Notes: generated by a model from the letters alone, not told the origin. Positions 33,067-45,822 are shown, counted from the first letter of the stretch. The stretch: 64,000 bases of DNA from Xiphydria camelus (GCA_963678675.1 OY783198.1:19330684-19394683); one strand, 5' to 3'. Made by a program: numbers and translations.

Positions 33067-36000
33067 GCAATTTAATCAAATGGTTATACCGCGATCTTTA
33101 GACACAAGTATTCTAATTTAAAAAAAAATATGTGTCTATGCATGACTCACTCATCGCTTGCAATTCAATTCATATCTCTCTTCCTCTCTCGCTTATCTCC
33201 CTAATGAGCTCTAACAAACTTGCCGGAACACTTTTAATCGCGTTAAATTCTCATCATAAACGGGTCTCAACTTCGTACATTTAATAAGTGGGTACAGCAG
33301 ATCGAGTGGTTAGATATCCACAGAGCTCGCTCCAACGTAGCGTGAGTCCTGTATGCAAACCACGTGGAGCCGCGGGTGCCACGCGGCGGTACAAGGCAGG
33401 AGGGTATCGATCGAACGAAGGCATCGGAGTCAATCGTATTTAACTTCCCGCTTTATCGGCGGTAATCCGAATAAAAAGCTCTCGTCAATTTTTTACTGCC
33501 TCCCCGCGCGATAAAGTATATCGCGTGTGCCGCACATGTCGAGAGATGGGCCAATTAGCAAGCGTGCCAAGCGATCCTTCAAACCGCTCGGATTCGAAGG
33601 CTTCGCCAAGATGTAATTCACGGCGGGCGTTTTGCTCTGATAAAAAAAGAGTCAGCGTAACACGCGCGGCGCTGAGACATCGCGGTCGAAAAAGTGAGAG
33701 GAAGGAGCGACGCGCTCCGGAACGTCGAGGCCATTTTCGTATAAAATGCGTTGCGTAAATTATTCGTCAATTCGACGCGGCAGCGAATAGCCGATGGTGT
33801 ACGTAATTGTATACACGTATAACGCGGCAATCGGACGCGTTGCAGCTAATGGACGACGCGGCGATATTTATGTTACTCATCAATTCGGTAGTGTCGATCG
33901 AATTGTCAGTTCGTCTCGGCGTTCTATCGAGCTTCTCGGATTAAACATCCGTTACGTAAACGCGACGAACCGGTTTTTCGAGGAACTCACGCCGGCTGGA
34001 CGATTTGACGCGACGACCCGACAAAGTCGTTGAGTAAATTTCAAAAGTCAATCTCGATGATCGCGTCGTTGACAAAGTTACGTAACGGCCGGACGCTCGC
34101 GATACGTTAAGCGATCGCACACGGCCGATCCGCCCGGCAATAAAAGGATTCGCGACGCTGAAAATAGATGCGGGTATATGTGTGAAAAAGTCGTCGAGTT
34201 CCGTAAAACAGTTACGGGCTTCTAAAAAAGAAGTTGGGATATAGCTCTTTATATATCTAAGTATACGTTATCGCAGGCGCGACATACGTGTCCGGTTTTT
34301 GCCGTAACGTATTTAATTATTTTCAAACGCGACATATTTGCAGCTTCTCGCGAAATATTTAACATACTCGCCGCTGTAGCTACGGAGACACTTCCGGCAA
34401 GAGCTGCAATCGCGAATCGACGATGCAGACGCGAGAGAAAAGAAAGCGCGCGCGCGAGTGAGAGAACTGATACAGAACACAGAACCCATATCGTTATCGC
34501 GTATATGTAGAAGAGCACGCGTGTGCGACACGTACCACGTGGTTGTCAAATGCCATCTGGTGTCGCATGACTTCTTCCGCTCGGTCCTCCTCCGCTCCGG
34601 TCGCGTCCCCCTCCCCGCGGTTCAGCCACTCCCTCCCAACCCCCGCCTGCGCCTTCACCCCGAACCAGACCACGTGACCCACGGACCGGCATCGCACAAA
34701 ACTTACCGACCGACTCGACTGACCGAACGCGCGCGACACTCCCTCCGCGTCCGGCTCTATCCTTGCTTTTCTACTTCGCCCGCGTGCGTCCCCGAGTCGC
34801 GCGCCACCGCGTCCCGCGCGGGGCGAGAAACCCCCGGTTCGAAAAATCTTCGCGCCGCGGCATTATTTCCTCGCGACCGTCGCGCTCGCGCGCGCGCGCG
34901 CGCACTCCCCGCTTGAACGAACGCGGAGGAGCGCGGAGAGCGTGCTTCTCCGCGTTGCGAGAGAGCCGTGTGCTAGCAACTACTATCTGCCGCGAGCGAG
35001 CGAGTCGGGAGCGGGACTTTGGTATACTGGGAGTATGGTAAGTAGGTACACCCCCTGCCTGCCCCCTATCCCGCGTACCCGTCCGTCCCCCACCCCTCAC
35101 CACTCCCCTATCCGGCGATCCGCGCTCAGCCGCCCCTCTCGCCGTCGCCGCGACGCGGCACCGACCTCCAGGGCCGGCCCTATCCGGCGGAAAGGAACCG
35201 CGCGCGCGAGAGAAAGTCGCCGAGGTATCGATGTCGCCGGGGGTCGGGGGTGAAAATCCCGGAAAAGGGTCCGAGAGCGACGCCGATACGTGAGAGATTG
35301 CGAACGGGGATGAAACGTCAGGCCGTGGTCTTCCACGAGTATTGCTCCTGGGATCGATTTAGGGGTGGAAACTCTGTCAGTCGAGACCCCATCCTGCGGA
35401 TGTGTGTATACTGCACTCGAGATGTGCTCGAGAGTTTGGGGGAGGACGGGGTTATTTGAATCGGGTCGGAAGGCTGCTATTACCTGATACGCGCACGGCA
35501 GACGGGGGCCATCGCGTCACTACGTATAGCTCTCGCCACCTAGCATTCCAAATTGAGCAATTACAGGGCAAGATTGAGCTATTACGCGCGGAGATATCCG
35601 CTTCGCTTTCCAGTTAAGCGCGTTAACGAGAAAGCGAAGGAGGGAAAAGTAACTCTCAATTCGATCGCGATTTTCTCGTAACCTGTCAACTTTCAATGAA
35701 ACTCGCTGTAATACTTTTTTTGTAGATCACAATTCGGGCTATAAAAGAGTCCTATACCAAAATGTTCCAAAGTTTACGGGCAACGAGATAATCGTGCTCA
35801 AAGACGATGCCACCGCGATCGAAGCATTCCCGCTCCACCATCCCCGACGCGAAACGAAGCTCGTGACTTTCCCCCCGAGAAAGGGGTGCCCCGACCGCGA
35901 GACCCGTCCCTGCACCGTGGAATACCACCACGGTCGGTAAACGTATAAAAGACAGCGTTTGCATGCTAACATATCTATTATAATGCCGGTGCGAGCGTCT

Positions 36001-36538
36001 CGCTCGCGCCCATTGCCTCCCACCCGCCTCCCTCTCGCTCCGTCTCACTTCAACGCGCGCATAAATGACTACTTTTTCAAATGCAAAAGTATGAATGAGA
36101 TACAGTTTCCATCCCTCTCGCCACCCGGCACGGCCGGCTCTCTCCGTTTCTCTCGCGCCGGATGACGGCCCGGCGTGCGTATGCCAACCTCATCTCGTAT
36201 ACCTACACACACTCTCCGTCTCCGTCTTTCCCTCTTCGACGCCGGTCTACTCGCGGCTCTTCTCTGGTCTACTCCGCGCTCTTGGTGCCCCCACCGATCG
36301 GTCTATCCCCTCCGTCCCTCCGTCTCCACCTCTCTTCCGCGCGCACCCGGTCCTGGGAGGGCGCGGTATATATGTGTGCAGGAGGCGTTTATTAGCAATT
36401 GTAATGCACGATCGCGGAATGCTCGGGATTCGAAGCCTCGGAAGGACCCCGCGCGAGTAGAGGTTGTCGCTCGCTCCTCGGCCCGGTCGGAATTGCTCGA
36501 AGGCGCTGAAATTCTTCGCTCGATGGTAGATAAGCGTG
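33067..36538. other. Long GC-rich stretch with no supportable gene
   Basis: Nearly 3.5 kb of CpG-rich DNA, peaking at 34600-35300. A CG run lies at 34885-34904. Near 35038 a consensus-like donor, ATG followed by GTAAGTAG, could mark a 5' exon, but the upstream frame is Arg-rich and unrecognisable. CT-rich blocks occur at 36110-36350. Confidence 0.45.
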
Positions 36539-36622
36539 CATCGAGAAGACAGTTTATTAATAGTTGATAAATGCAATTTCAAATACGGCGAAATAAATAT
36601 TTCGTTGGGACAAGAAAATATA
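36539..36622. mobile_element. MITE family F fragment (copy 6)
   Basis: Left half only: TCGAGAAGACAGTTTATTAA, AATACGGCGAAATAAATATT and TTCGTTGGGACAAGAAAATA. It stops just before MITE S. Confidence 0.75.
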
Positions 36623-36633
36623 CACTGTAAAAA

Positions 36634-36892
36634 ATACGGAGAAAAACGGGACTCGGTTCTAAGTAAAAATTACACTGCTGTAGAGTTAAAAATTCGAAGT
36701 GTTACTTAACAAATACTCATTGCGCATCACATATTACTATAAAAATACAATGAGTTTAACTAAATTCTTTATAAATCGATCGCTTAAAAATGATTAATTA
36801 TCAATCTGTTTCAGTTTTATTATATACTAGTATCTTTAACTCAAATATTCAAGTGCCATTTCTTATAATTTGGACTCCATTTTTCTCCGTAT
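36634..36892. mobile_element. MITE S
   Basis: Left ATACGGAGAAAAACGGGACT, right GGACTCCATTTTTCTCCGTA. Outer ends are inverted repeats of about 20 bp. The interior (TACTAGTATCTTTAACTC and similar) is AT-rich and non-coding. Confidence 0.75.
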
Positions 36893-37539
36893 GCGGGGAA
36901 ACAGAGCCGCTGTACATTCCGCCGCATCGCGCGCCAGCCTCGCTCCTAATAAACTTATCAAATATCTGCCGAGGTGCAGCGCTCGCGCCAAGCGTCGCTC
37001 CCGCGCGCGGCGTCTCCGACCGGATGTGCGCGGGACCGACGAATCGGAGCGATTAATCGCTGGTGTGCGAAAAGGAGTCGGCTCGCTAGTCGCGTTCGGT
37101 CGAACGCGCGTCTCAGCTATGAGTTATATGGGAGTTCGCGCAGGACGCGCGGTATCGCCTCGGTACATCTATAGCGGTGGCGTGTCGCCTTATTAAGGTC
37201 TATCGGAATTGCGCATCGTCCCGTTTAATGGCGACTGTAACCTTGTACGGCATGTGGGAATGGATTTGCGCGGAATACCTACTTCTGCGCACGCGGGGAG
37301 ACACCCGCGCGATGCACCCCTCTCGCCGCGAACTCACAATACTCCGTATAAACGTACGATATTTCGCACTCGCGCGACATCGCCGCGGGCTCGGAGGAAA
37401 TGCGGATTCGCGCGCGCTTTGGGTCGAATGTTACGGGCGAACGGTGCAGCATTACACTTCGCCCACGTCGTCGTAATTGCAAAAAAAAAGAATCACGTCG
37501 AGACCCTATCCCCGTACTTTCCGAAACATTGTTAAATAT
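36893..37539. other. CpG-rich stretch with no supportable gene
   Basis: Short overlapping frames only. Nothing repetitive recognised. Confidence 0.4.
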
Positions 37540-38037
37540 ACTGAAAAAGTAATGAAGTTAAAATGACAAAACGCACCTGGTTAAACGTGTTTAGTTATTC
37601 TAGTCAAAATACCGATCAATTGAAACAGATTAAGTTATTCTAATCACATGCTAAGTTATTCCGATGAAACGTTTATGCGAAAAAAAAAACAATGAATCGT
37701 AACATTCACAAAGTTTTCGATAAATTTCTGGACAAGGCCAATTTATTGTTACGATGACTATAATTTTAGTGAAAATTATAGTAAAATGTATAGAAGTTGC
37801 AAGCGTTTCGGTAATTTTTACTAAAATTGTACTTATAGTGATAATAAATTGGCCTAGTCCCGAAATTTGGCAAAAACTTAAAATAAATGCTATGATTTAT
37901 TTTCTTTCGTGTAGTCATTTTAACTAAAAATCAGTCAGTCTAACCAAACACAGATGGAAGATCCGTATTTCACCAAACAGTTTGGTCATCTTCTCCAAAA
38001 TGTTGGATAAATTGACACAGTTATTTTTCTCAGTGTA
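37540..38037. mobile_element. MITE family D, copy 4, split by family C
   Basis: Left TACTGAAAAAGTAATGAAGT, right GACACAGTTATTTTTCTCAG plus TGTA. D interior on both sides of the insertion: GTTATTCTAATCACATGC before it, and ACTAAAAATCAGTCAGTC with CACCAAACAGTTTGGTCATC after it. Confidence 0.85.
37674..37913. mobile_element. MITE family C, copy 3, nested in family D
   Basis: TATGCGAAAAAAAAAACAAT to CTATGATTTATTTTCTTTCG plus TGTA. Interior GGACAAGGCCAATTTATTG and AATAAATTGGCCTAGTCCCG. TA on both boundaries. Confidence 0.85.
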
Positions 38038-39239
38038 GATGCACTATATGCACCATGCTCCGGGTTATGCGTTGAAACGAGACACGCCCCCTCGAGGGTT
38101 AAACGGAACCACGCACGCGGTACCCGCCCCCTCCTTTACTCGGACGTACAGTGTTCCGTACCGTAAACCCTGCTCCCATTCACGCGCGCCGTTCGACTCG
38201 AGTAAAATGTGATTCCGAAGCGGAATATCTCGCGAAACTCCTAACATTCTTCGACCCCGAGTCAGAGTTCAGGTGCGAAAGGCACGTTTGCGGAAACGCG
38301 TTTCCTCCACCCTGCCGCCTTATCGCGCGTCGTTCGTGTATTCAATTAAACGGAACCGCTCCCGTTTCTCCCCGCGGACGTTAATACGAGCATTCGGGTC
38401 GGGCCATAATCCGCATCTCTCGCGTACGCGCGCGCGACGTTATAATGCTATACGCCGGAGCAACGTTCCGCTAATGTCGTCACGTTAGATATTACAGTCA
38501 TCCGGTCCCATAATAAAAGGGTTGGTGAATCGCGGCGTCATCCCCCGCGACATAAAGACCACCCCGTGCCCAACGAGTCGAGAGGCCCGGCCTCCGGCGG
38601 ATGCGGCCTTCGACCGTTTATGTTAATCGGCCGTGACGTCACCGCCGCCGCCGTTCCCCACCCCACCCGCAATGCACGCGATATCGCCCCGCGCGCGTAT
38701 AGATCCACCCCACGCTCGCGCCGCACCGCATCCCTTTGTTAACGTTAAGTTAAAGCGAACGGACCTATACGCCGCGCGCCGTAGAGAGAGAGAGAGAGAG
38801 GGGCGGGTTTTAACTTCGGGGTGACTTACCCGAGCGTTATCTATTTTGACAGCGCGGTACGCCCGCGGTCTGTTGCGGGGCTGCGACGCGCGTGGGGTTG
38901 CCATAATTATGTTTTAACTGCGCGGCGCGCATCGTCGCTCACGCGCTGAAGCATCCGCGCGGAGATTCTCGATGCTGGCTTGTGTAGACATTGCGCGTTG
39001 GATAAAGTGCACGCGGAGAGGGACTCGTAGCTGCGTTTTTGCTGTTTCTTTTCAGCGAATGTGGTATTCCTCCTTTTGGTGGAGGAATCGTAAAAATTGT
39101 GAGGAATACTTTATATTTTTCTGTGCGTGTTCGAGAAACGTTTATTATCATTCGGTGCGCATGTACCTATATAAAAAAAAAGAAATCATATTACAAATCT
39201 CTCTCCTCCCTAGTGTTGAAATGTAAGATACTGATTTTT
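38038..39239. other. GC-rich stretch with no supportable gene
   Basis: GA run at 38783-38801. A small hairpin, GGTATTCCTCC..GGAGGAATC, lies near 39062-39090. Frames are compositional. Confidence 0.4.
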
Positions 39240-39471
39240 TTACAATACGGACAAAATAAATCCTAATATTTACAGTTTGTCGTAAGTTTCGGGACATGGT
39301 TAATTTATTGTTACGATAACTGCGATTTTAATAAAAATTTCAGCAACGCTTGCAACTTCTACAAGTTTTACCATAATTTTTACTAAAATTGTAGCTATCC
39401 TAACAATAAATTGGTCTTGTCCCGAAATTGACCACAAACTTTGTAAATGCTGCGATTAATGTTTGTCCATG
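39240..39471. mobile_element. MITE family C, copy 4
   Basis: Left TACAATACGGACAAAATAAA, right CTGCGATTAATGTTTGTCCA. Interior GGGACATGGTTAATTTATTG, AACTTCTACAAGTTTTACC and AATAAATTGGTCTTGTCCCG. Confidence 0.82.
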
Positions 39472-40240
39472 AACGATTCACATATTCCCTAAAATATCGC
39501 ACTTTGAAAGTAATCTCTAGGAAAAGCCGTACAAATTCAAAAAACGTTTCAACGTCGACTCGCGAAAACATTTACCACGCTCCCTACCATTTCACACCGT
39601 GATATCCCCATAAAAATGTTCACCCGAGCTCAGCAAAATCGCCGAAAAACACCGCAATAAGAAAATACCACACATCCATCGAGCGTTACGCGTAACGACC
39701 GTTATCGGCGTGACGGCGACGGCGAAATATCTCGTCAGCCTCGCGAATTATTCCGGCGGGCGCGCAGGTGAACGTCGGTGCCGCGCTCTGTTTATCAATT
39801 TATGACGCTGCCCGGCGATCCGTGGGCCGTGCCAGATATTATACCGCGGGCGCGCCGTATGCAATATGGCTCTCAATTTGGCGAGATGGATTCGTCCGCC
39901 AATGCAAACAACCGCTATTGGGTTGCAGTTAATGAACCGAGCCTCGGCCGGGCGATCCGAAAAGCGTTTTGCGACGACGGCGGCGCGGGGATGTCGTAAG
40001 AGAGGCGAGCGATCGACGACGAGAAAATGTGGAGGGCGCGGTCGGGTAATTGTACTCCCACGTTCGATCCTACCTTCGGATCCACCCGGGTATGCATATT
40101 TGATACGCGAGCCACCTCCGTAGTTGCGCCCCGTTTTACCGTTGGCCCTCCATAGTCATCCCCGACGTCGCGTTATTCCCTTTCGACCCGTTCAGGCTTT
40201 CCTCTCTCGTGTAGATTTCTCTATTTCAACGATATTCGTA
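39472..40240. other. No gene seen
   Basis: GC-rich from 39690. Short overlapping frames only. Confidence 0.35.
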
Positions 40241-40432
40241 TACAGGGAGAAAGAGTTGGTAAAAAAAATGACGGGAAAACTTATGAATTTTTACAGTTAT
40301 CCCCCAGTAACAAGTCTCCTTGAGGTGAACATTGAAGTTTTTATTAATCACGGCGTACTTTTTACAGTGCGTAATAGTAGATACATCAGTATATTCGGTA
40401 AAATTTACCAATCTCCCGTTAATATGTACACG
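40241..40432. mobile_element. MITE family G fragment (copy 2)
   Basis: TACAGGGAGAAAGAGTTGGT, GTTATCCCCCAGTAACAAGT, CACGGCGTACTTTTTACAG and CCAATCTCCCGTTAATATGT follow family G as in 43212-43522, but only its left two thirds. It stops where TACACGGAGAAAAATTC, possibly another terminus, begins. Confidence 0.78.
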
Positions 40433-40850
40433 GAGAAAAATTCGGCCGCGACGATCCTCCGTCCTTTTGCACAACGAGTGAAAATATTGCCTCGCGCAGA
40501 CCCAGACGAAAGTCTGTGAGGCGGACGACGAAGAGAAGGAGCGCCCCGATATCGAGAGCCGTACGGGTATCGGTCGCCGCCGCAAGTGTCCGGTAAGCTA
40601 AGCGGATCCTCGATAATCCGGATTACGCATTTGCCGGGTCCGCCTGGCATCTCCCTCCGCGCAGCCAAAGACGTATTTGCCTCGCGACAGCGGCGTCTGG
40701 CCCGGTAATCTGCTCGTTCACCGGTACCTACGCTGCATCGAGGTCAACGAAAATTTCCGCCCGTCTATGAAGAAACGTTGGAATTAATCCATTCCTTCGC
40801 TCGCTGGTAATTCCCGGACGATTGTATTCGTGAGGTCAACAACTTCGACG
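40433..40850. other. No gene seen
   Basis: GC-rich DNA between the G fragment and element H. No repeat recognised. Confidence 0.35.
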
Positions 40851-41416
40851 TACACGGAAAAAAAGAAACCAGCCATTTTTACTATTTCGTTCAGTGACGC
40901 TTAAACTCGAGCTCATTTTCAAGAATTTCTACAGAGAATACATTTGCATTTTTGACTAGCATAAACTACGATTCCGCGTTGAAGAAGCTTTACACACTGA
41001 GGGAAAAAATCTAGTTGAATACAAACTTAATAGAAAAATTTCGAGGTACCTCATAGGAATTTATTCACATCGATCAAAAATCTATTTGAATTAAACAAAT
41101 GGTTTGCGTAAATTTTTAACCGAGTACAAACCTAGTAGAACATTTATCTAATTCAAATAGACTTTTGTTCAATGTCAATAAATTCTTGTTCATCTCAAAT
41201 GCATTTTTCTATTATAAGTTCGTATTCAACTAAACAGAAGTACACGGTAATTAGTTATTTTTCCTCGGAAACCGATAGAAATTCCGGTGCAAATAGATAT
41301 CTGTACAGTTGTAAACAGTAAAATGTGTCCTCTCTGTAAAATTCTTGAAAACGAGTTCGAGTCTCAGCGCCACTGGATGAAACGTTAAAAATAGCAGGTT
41401 TCTTTTTTTCCGTGTA
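40851..41416. mobile_element. MITE H, split by family E
   Basis: Left TACACGGAAAAAAAGAAACC plus AGC, right GCAGGTTTCTTTTTTTCCGT plus GTA: about 23 bp of matched termini. Mirrored interior: CAGTGACGCTTAAACTCGAG against GAACGAGTT-type words near 41351-41375. Interrupted from about 40993 to 41241. Confidence 0.78.
40993..41241. mobile_element. MITE family E, copy 2, nested in H
   Basis: Starts CACACTGAGGGAAAAAATCT and carries TAGGAATTTATTCACATCGA and AATAGACTTTTGTTCAATGT as in copy 1. The right tip (TTTTCTGTCAGTGTA in copy 1) is missing. Confidence 0.8.
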
Positions 41417-43211
41417 GATGTTTCATGGAAGTATTAAAGTTTCATACGTGGTTTCTATTTTCTTCGTGAAATAAACTCACGTTCATTACGCAGTGACAGC
41501 CAGCTGTATTACAGCTTTTTTCTATTTTTTTGTAAACAACCCCACAAGATTTCGACCACGTAACGGACTCGTACCCCCCCTCCGAGAAGTTTCCTTTTAA
41601 CTTCTCCCATTCCGATCGTCATTATTTAGGAAGGATATGTTTTTTTCAAACCTCTCGCCACAAGAAGAAACGCGAGAAATAGTACACCGCGCGCTCCGGA
41701 GGAATTCCGGTCGGTCGCCCCTTTTCGGTTTCCAATTCGACGTATTATACAATGGCGGAGGCGCTCCGCGCGGTTCTATACGGAACGATCTTTGAAAAAC
41801 CACCATTAGCGATTGTGCGTCGCTGGGCAACCGCGGGGTGGCGGAGGAGGTGCCGGTGGAGGTTGTGATCAAATGAATATGATGAAAGAGTGGCGGCATT
41901 ACGTGGACGTGCCGCGCATACTGATTTGCGGCTGATTGATTGGACCCCTTTCCACTCGGGGCTCCACTCCACTCTCCACTTCCACCCCCTCGATTTCACC
42001 CCACGAGTGAGCCAACACCGCTGATAATATCGCCGCCGCGCGCCCTCTCCGGCGCTGTCTCTCCCTCCCCCCTTCGGCCCCCGCGTTTGCTGCAGCACAC
42101 GCGGTACATTCGAGAACGAAACTCTCTCGTTCGAGAAGATCGACGGAAGCCCTCCGCTTCTTTTTTTTAACTCTCGGAAGCTCTCGAGATCGAACTCTCG
42201 ACGTGTTGCGATTTTTCCGTTCCCCTCGCCCCCCTCCGACCCCCCCGAAAAAGTATATAGCCGGAGGAAAACCCACGACTTATCGATCAGACGAGAAAAC
42301 GAAGCAGCCGGCTGTCTCGAGACCATCCCCCGCGTCCTTTACCTCGTAATTAAAATTTGGCACACCCCACCGCGGAGGGGATGGTCCCTCGCGGAGCGGC
42401 TCGACCGCGAGCAAGGGCGGGAGGGGGGAAGGGAACCCGGTTACGCGCGTTATACGCGAAACGTGCGGTCGTGCCACGTCGGTTATCCGCGCGCGTTGTC
42501 TCGAGGCCGCGGGGCGCGGGAATTGTTCGGGTGTAATGTAATTGTTTTTGACGTGGTAATTTTACAGTGTCGTGCGTACACGGCCGTCCGTCCGTCCGTC
42601 CGCGGGACTGCGGGGCGCGCGCAACGCGCCGCGAAGTGTTGTGATAACTGCCTGCTTTCTCTTCTCGGATCGCATCCACGCTCTCTTTTGGACTCTCTCT
42701 CCCCTCTCTCTTTCTCTCTCCGCTACGCCTCGCTTCTCCTCCCCATCTTTTCCCCGCGCATTCCGTCTCCCCGGCCGCCCATCACGAGCCACCCGTCAGG
42801 ATCCACGTCCTTCTTCGCTCCTCTGCGTTGCACGCGTCCGAAGAAATTCTGATGGTGCTCGTTTCGAGAGCTCGCGTATACTCTTGGTATTTCCGTGTGG
42901 AGGCGAGAGGCGCCTCGCGTCTTCCGCGATGGAAATGACGGGTGTCGAGGGGGTGGAAGGGGAGGAAGTGGAGGAGGAAGTTGGTGTTTCGGGGATAGGG
43001 TTCGTCTCGTTATCTATGTAGGTATAATTAGTTTTATCACAAAACGTCTCATGAGTTCTTGGAAATAATCCTCGTTCATCTTAGGTGTTCAAATTCACCT
43101 CAAAGAATTTATCTACGAATGTTCTCTGGAATTAAATTTTTAAAATAAAAATAGTAAAAACCTGTCGAAGGTGTAGGAACAATATTTTCTGTGTTAGGAA
43201 ACATTTTTAAG
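41417..43211. other. GC-rich stretch with no supportable gene
   Basis: CT-rich and CpG-rich at 41900-42950, with a CCGT tetranucleotide run at 42585-42602. Frames (minus 41745-42326, plus 42572-43021) are compositional. AT-rich from 43020. Confidence 0.4.
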
Positions 43212-43522
43212 TACACGGAGAAAAAGGATTAGTAAAAAATCATGGGAAACCCCATGAATTTTTATGGTTATCCCAGTAGAGCTCTTTGAGGTGAAACATT
43301 GAAGTCATTAATAGACCACAACGTACTTTTTACCGCTCGTAATGGTATAAGCATCAGTTTATACGGTAAAATGTACCAATCTCCCGTTAATATGTATCGG
43401 GTGTTTACTGCAACGAACTGTAGATAGTACGCTGTATCTATTGAGAAATTCAATGCTTTTTCTCGAGGAGCCCTGTTACCGGGATTCACTCTAAAAATTA
43501 CTAATACCTTTTTCCCCGCGTA
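43212..43522. mobile_element. MITE family G, copy 3 (uninterrupted)
   Basis: TACACGGAGAAAAAGGATTA to ACTAATACCTTTTTCCCCGC plus GTA. Arms mirror CCAGTAGAGCTCTTTGAGGT against TCTCGAGGAGCCCTGTTACC. It serves as the reference for the split copy at 25988-26574. Confidence 0.87.
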
Positions 43523-44356
43523 TCAACGACGGGATACAATTAAAGTTGATGTTCTCTTTTTGTTACAGTTATTGCTAACCAAGAATGTGCTATCAAGTTT
43601 CTGGTTGAATCGAACCTCAATGCATTTTAAGATACTTCTTTGGAGAGTGTCCTTTAAAGGTCATCCAATAAGAAGGATCGTCGAAAAGGTCGCAGGATCT
43701 TGACGAAAACTGAGACCGACGTTCCAGTCATCGAGCAATGACGAAGCCATCGAGGTCGACACACCGGAGGTGAGTACACGCATCTACATACGTATATACG
43801 AACGGCGGAGGAGGAGCGAGGAGAGCGGAGACGCGAGAGCGCGCCGCGTACCCGTTGCCGGAGAAGCTGCACCGCCCGGAGGGAGGAAGAAACTCTGCCA
43901 TCATCCTCTCGCGCGATGGGAGCGAGCGAGACGTCTCTCGGTGCGGCAGGTAAGCGTACAGAACGAAGGGAGCTCGAGCGCCGAGAAGTAGTCTACCGCA
44001 CTTGGCGGACCCTCACGGCGAGCCGAACCGTCAGACCAGTCCGAAGACGCCGGGAGCTACCAGCTGACCGACCAACCACCACGAACCTCCGAATCGAAGT
44101 GCCCGAGCGCAGCTTCCAGGCTGGACCGCATACCAAGGCGACTACTCCGATATTTTTGCGACCCTCCTCCTATAAGTATTATACTTTTTTCCACATACAT
44201 ATTTCTCAAGTCATCGCAGATCTCGCTATCTTCAATGAATCGACGGAGGCTGGAGGAGTCATCTTCAGCCGGTACGGATTGCTTCCCCTGTATAAGTTTT
44301 CGAAATTCAAGACACGACGGAAATTCGATTTTCTTTCTCCCAGGCCTGAATCATTA
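43523..44356. other. No gene seen
   Basis: GC-rich 43750-44110. Donor-like motifs GAGGTGAGTA (43768) and GCAGGTAAGC (43948) occur without a recognisable upstream coding frame. Confidence 0.35.
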
Positions 44357-44594
44357 TACAGGGTGTAATGGTTAAGAGGGCTAAAACAGGTGGGGCCTAA
44401 TTGTGTTCAGTGTTTATACTTACACTGACCAATGGCATGACTTTTTAAGATTCCCTCACATTGACGAGGAGCTGACAGCCGAGTGGGCTTCGAGGAACGG
44501 GAATCGTAGGAAGTCATGTCGTTTGCCAGTATAGTAACTCTGAACAAAATTAGGCTCCTCCTGTTTCAGCCCTCTTAGCCATAACCCCCTGTAT
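44357..44594. mobile_element. MITE N (TACAGGGTGTAATGG-type)
   Basis: Left TACAGGGTGTAATGGTTAAG, then AGGGCTAAAACAGG. Right CCTGTTTCAGCCCTCTTAGC, then CATAACCCCCTGTA. The ~35-bp inverted termini are nearly perfect with TA on both sides. The interior also mirrors AGTCATGTCGTTTGCCAGT against CCAATGGCATGACTT. Confidence 0.85.
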
Positions 44595-45558
44595 AATGAA
44601 GGTGGTATTGTAAGCAGAGTATACAAATCCTTTTCCCGAAACGTATCCATAATTTCACTGACAAGAATACTTGAATCCGTAAGACGAAACGCCACAAGTC
44701 ACTCTTACCGGAAATACGACTCGTGTCATTCTGCTAGAAACACATACATTCTCTCGCAAAATGAATAAAAATGTAACACACACCGGAAAAAAAGTAACAC
44801 CCCTGCATATATATTCTCAACTACAAATATTTAGCGCAACTAAATACTCGTCTCCGGCGCGTCGCGATGCACGCCATCGTCCCGCGCGCAACACGAGGGG
44901 TTGCAACGTGCACGCGAGAGGCCCCGCGGGTATGTTACACGCGTGCGTCTACGGCGGAGCTACATACGCAGCAACGGAGCCCCGGCAGCAACAGCAGCAG
45001 CAGCAGCAGCATCAGCGTCAGAGTCAGCGTCAGCGTCGGGGGGCCCCCGGAGGCTCGCAGGCCTCTTTGAAACGCGGTCTGGTGTGGCACGGCCTGGCGT
45101 GGAATGGTATACGAGCGGGCGTCGCGGTAGCCGCGCGCTGGAGATGGGATTGCGCGATAGGCCGCGTGTCGAAAATAGAAATATAATCTGATAGAGAGAG
45201 AGAGAGGCTCATTGTGCCCCGAGCCACTCCGTGCTATCTGCTGCTACCACCGTCGAAATACACCGCGCTCGCTCGTTCTCTCCCCCTGTCCTCCGCCCTC
45301 CCCCGTTCCCCGCCGGCTCACTCTCGCGTCCTCCCCCCTCCTCCAAACCTGCCCCTGCCATCGCGCTTCTTCTCTCGCTCTCTTTATCCGTCCATCCATA
45401 TCTATTTCTTCGTTTCTCCCGGTGCGACCTTTGTTTCTTCGCCTCCTCTCCCGCAGTTCCTTCCCACTCCTTGTATGGCAGCGTCCGGATCCACTTGGAA
45501 ATTTGCGTGGCTGCCTTGGAATCAGGCGACGAGTGTTAAGCTGCATCGGTAGGTACCT
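44595..45558. other. GC-rich stretch with CAG repeat, no supportable gene
   Basis: The plus frame 44761-45186 would read the CAG run as polyglutamine, but two other frames are also open across it and nothing else in it looks conserved. CT-rich block at 45270-45460. Confidence 0.4.
44985..45011. repeat. (CAG)n trinucleotide run
   Basis: CAGCAACAG followed by six CAG units. A coding role is unproven. Confidence 0.9.
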
Positions 45559-45775
45559 GCACGGGAAAAAAATAAATCGTAACATCTACAAAGTTTATGG
45601 TAAAATGCGGAAAAAGGCCAATTTATTGCGTTACGATCAGTATGATTTTAGTAAAAATGACAGCAAACGCTTGCAACTTCTACAAGTTTTACTCTAATTT
45701 TTACTAAAATTGTAGTTATCATAACAAGAAATTGGCCTTGTCCCGAAATTTACCACAAATTTTTCTTTCGTGTGC
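45559..45775. mobile_element. MITE family C, copy 5
   Basis: GCACGGGAAAAAAATAAATC to CACAAATTTTTCTTTCGTGT. Interior AAAGGCCAATTTATTGCGTT and GAAATTGGCCTTGTCCCGAA. The right side lacks the CTACGATT block, so it is slightly deleted. Confidence 0.82.
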
Positions 45776-45822
45776 AAACCTTTTATTCGCGTTGGTAGGT
45801 ATATAGGACTTTTTAGCAGTGT

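Noticed and set aside
41745..42326. 193-codon minus-strand frame
   Set aside because: Arg/Gly-rich, overlaps another minus frame in a different phase, no domain.
44761..45186. Frame encoding polyglutamine from the CAG run
   Set aside because: All phases are open across the run and the rest lacks any conserved feature.
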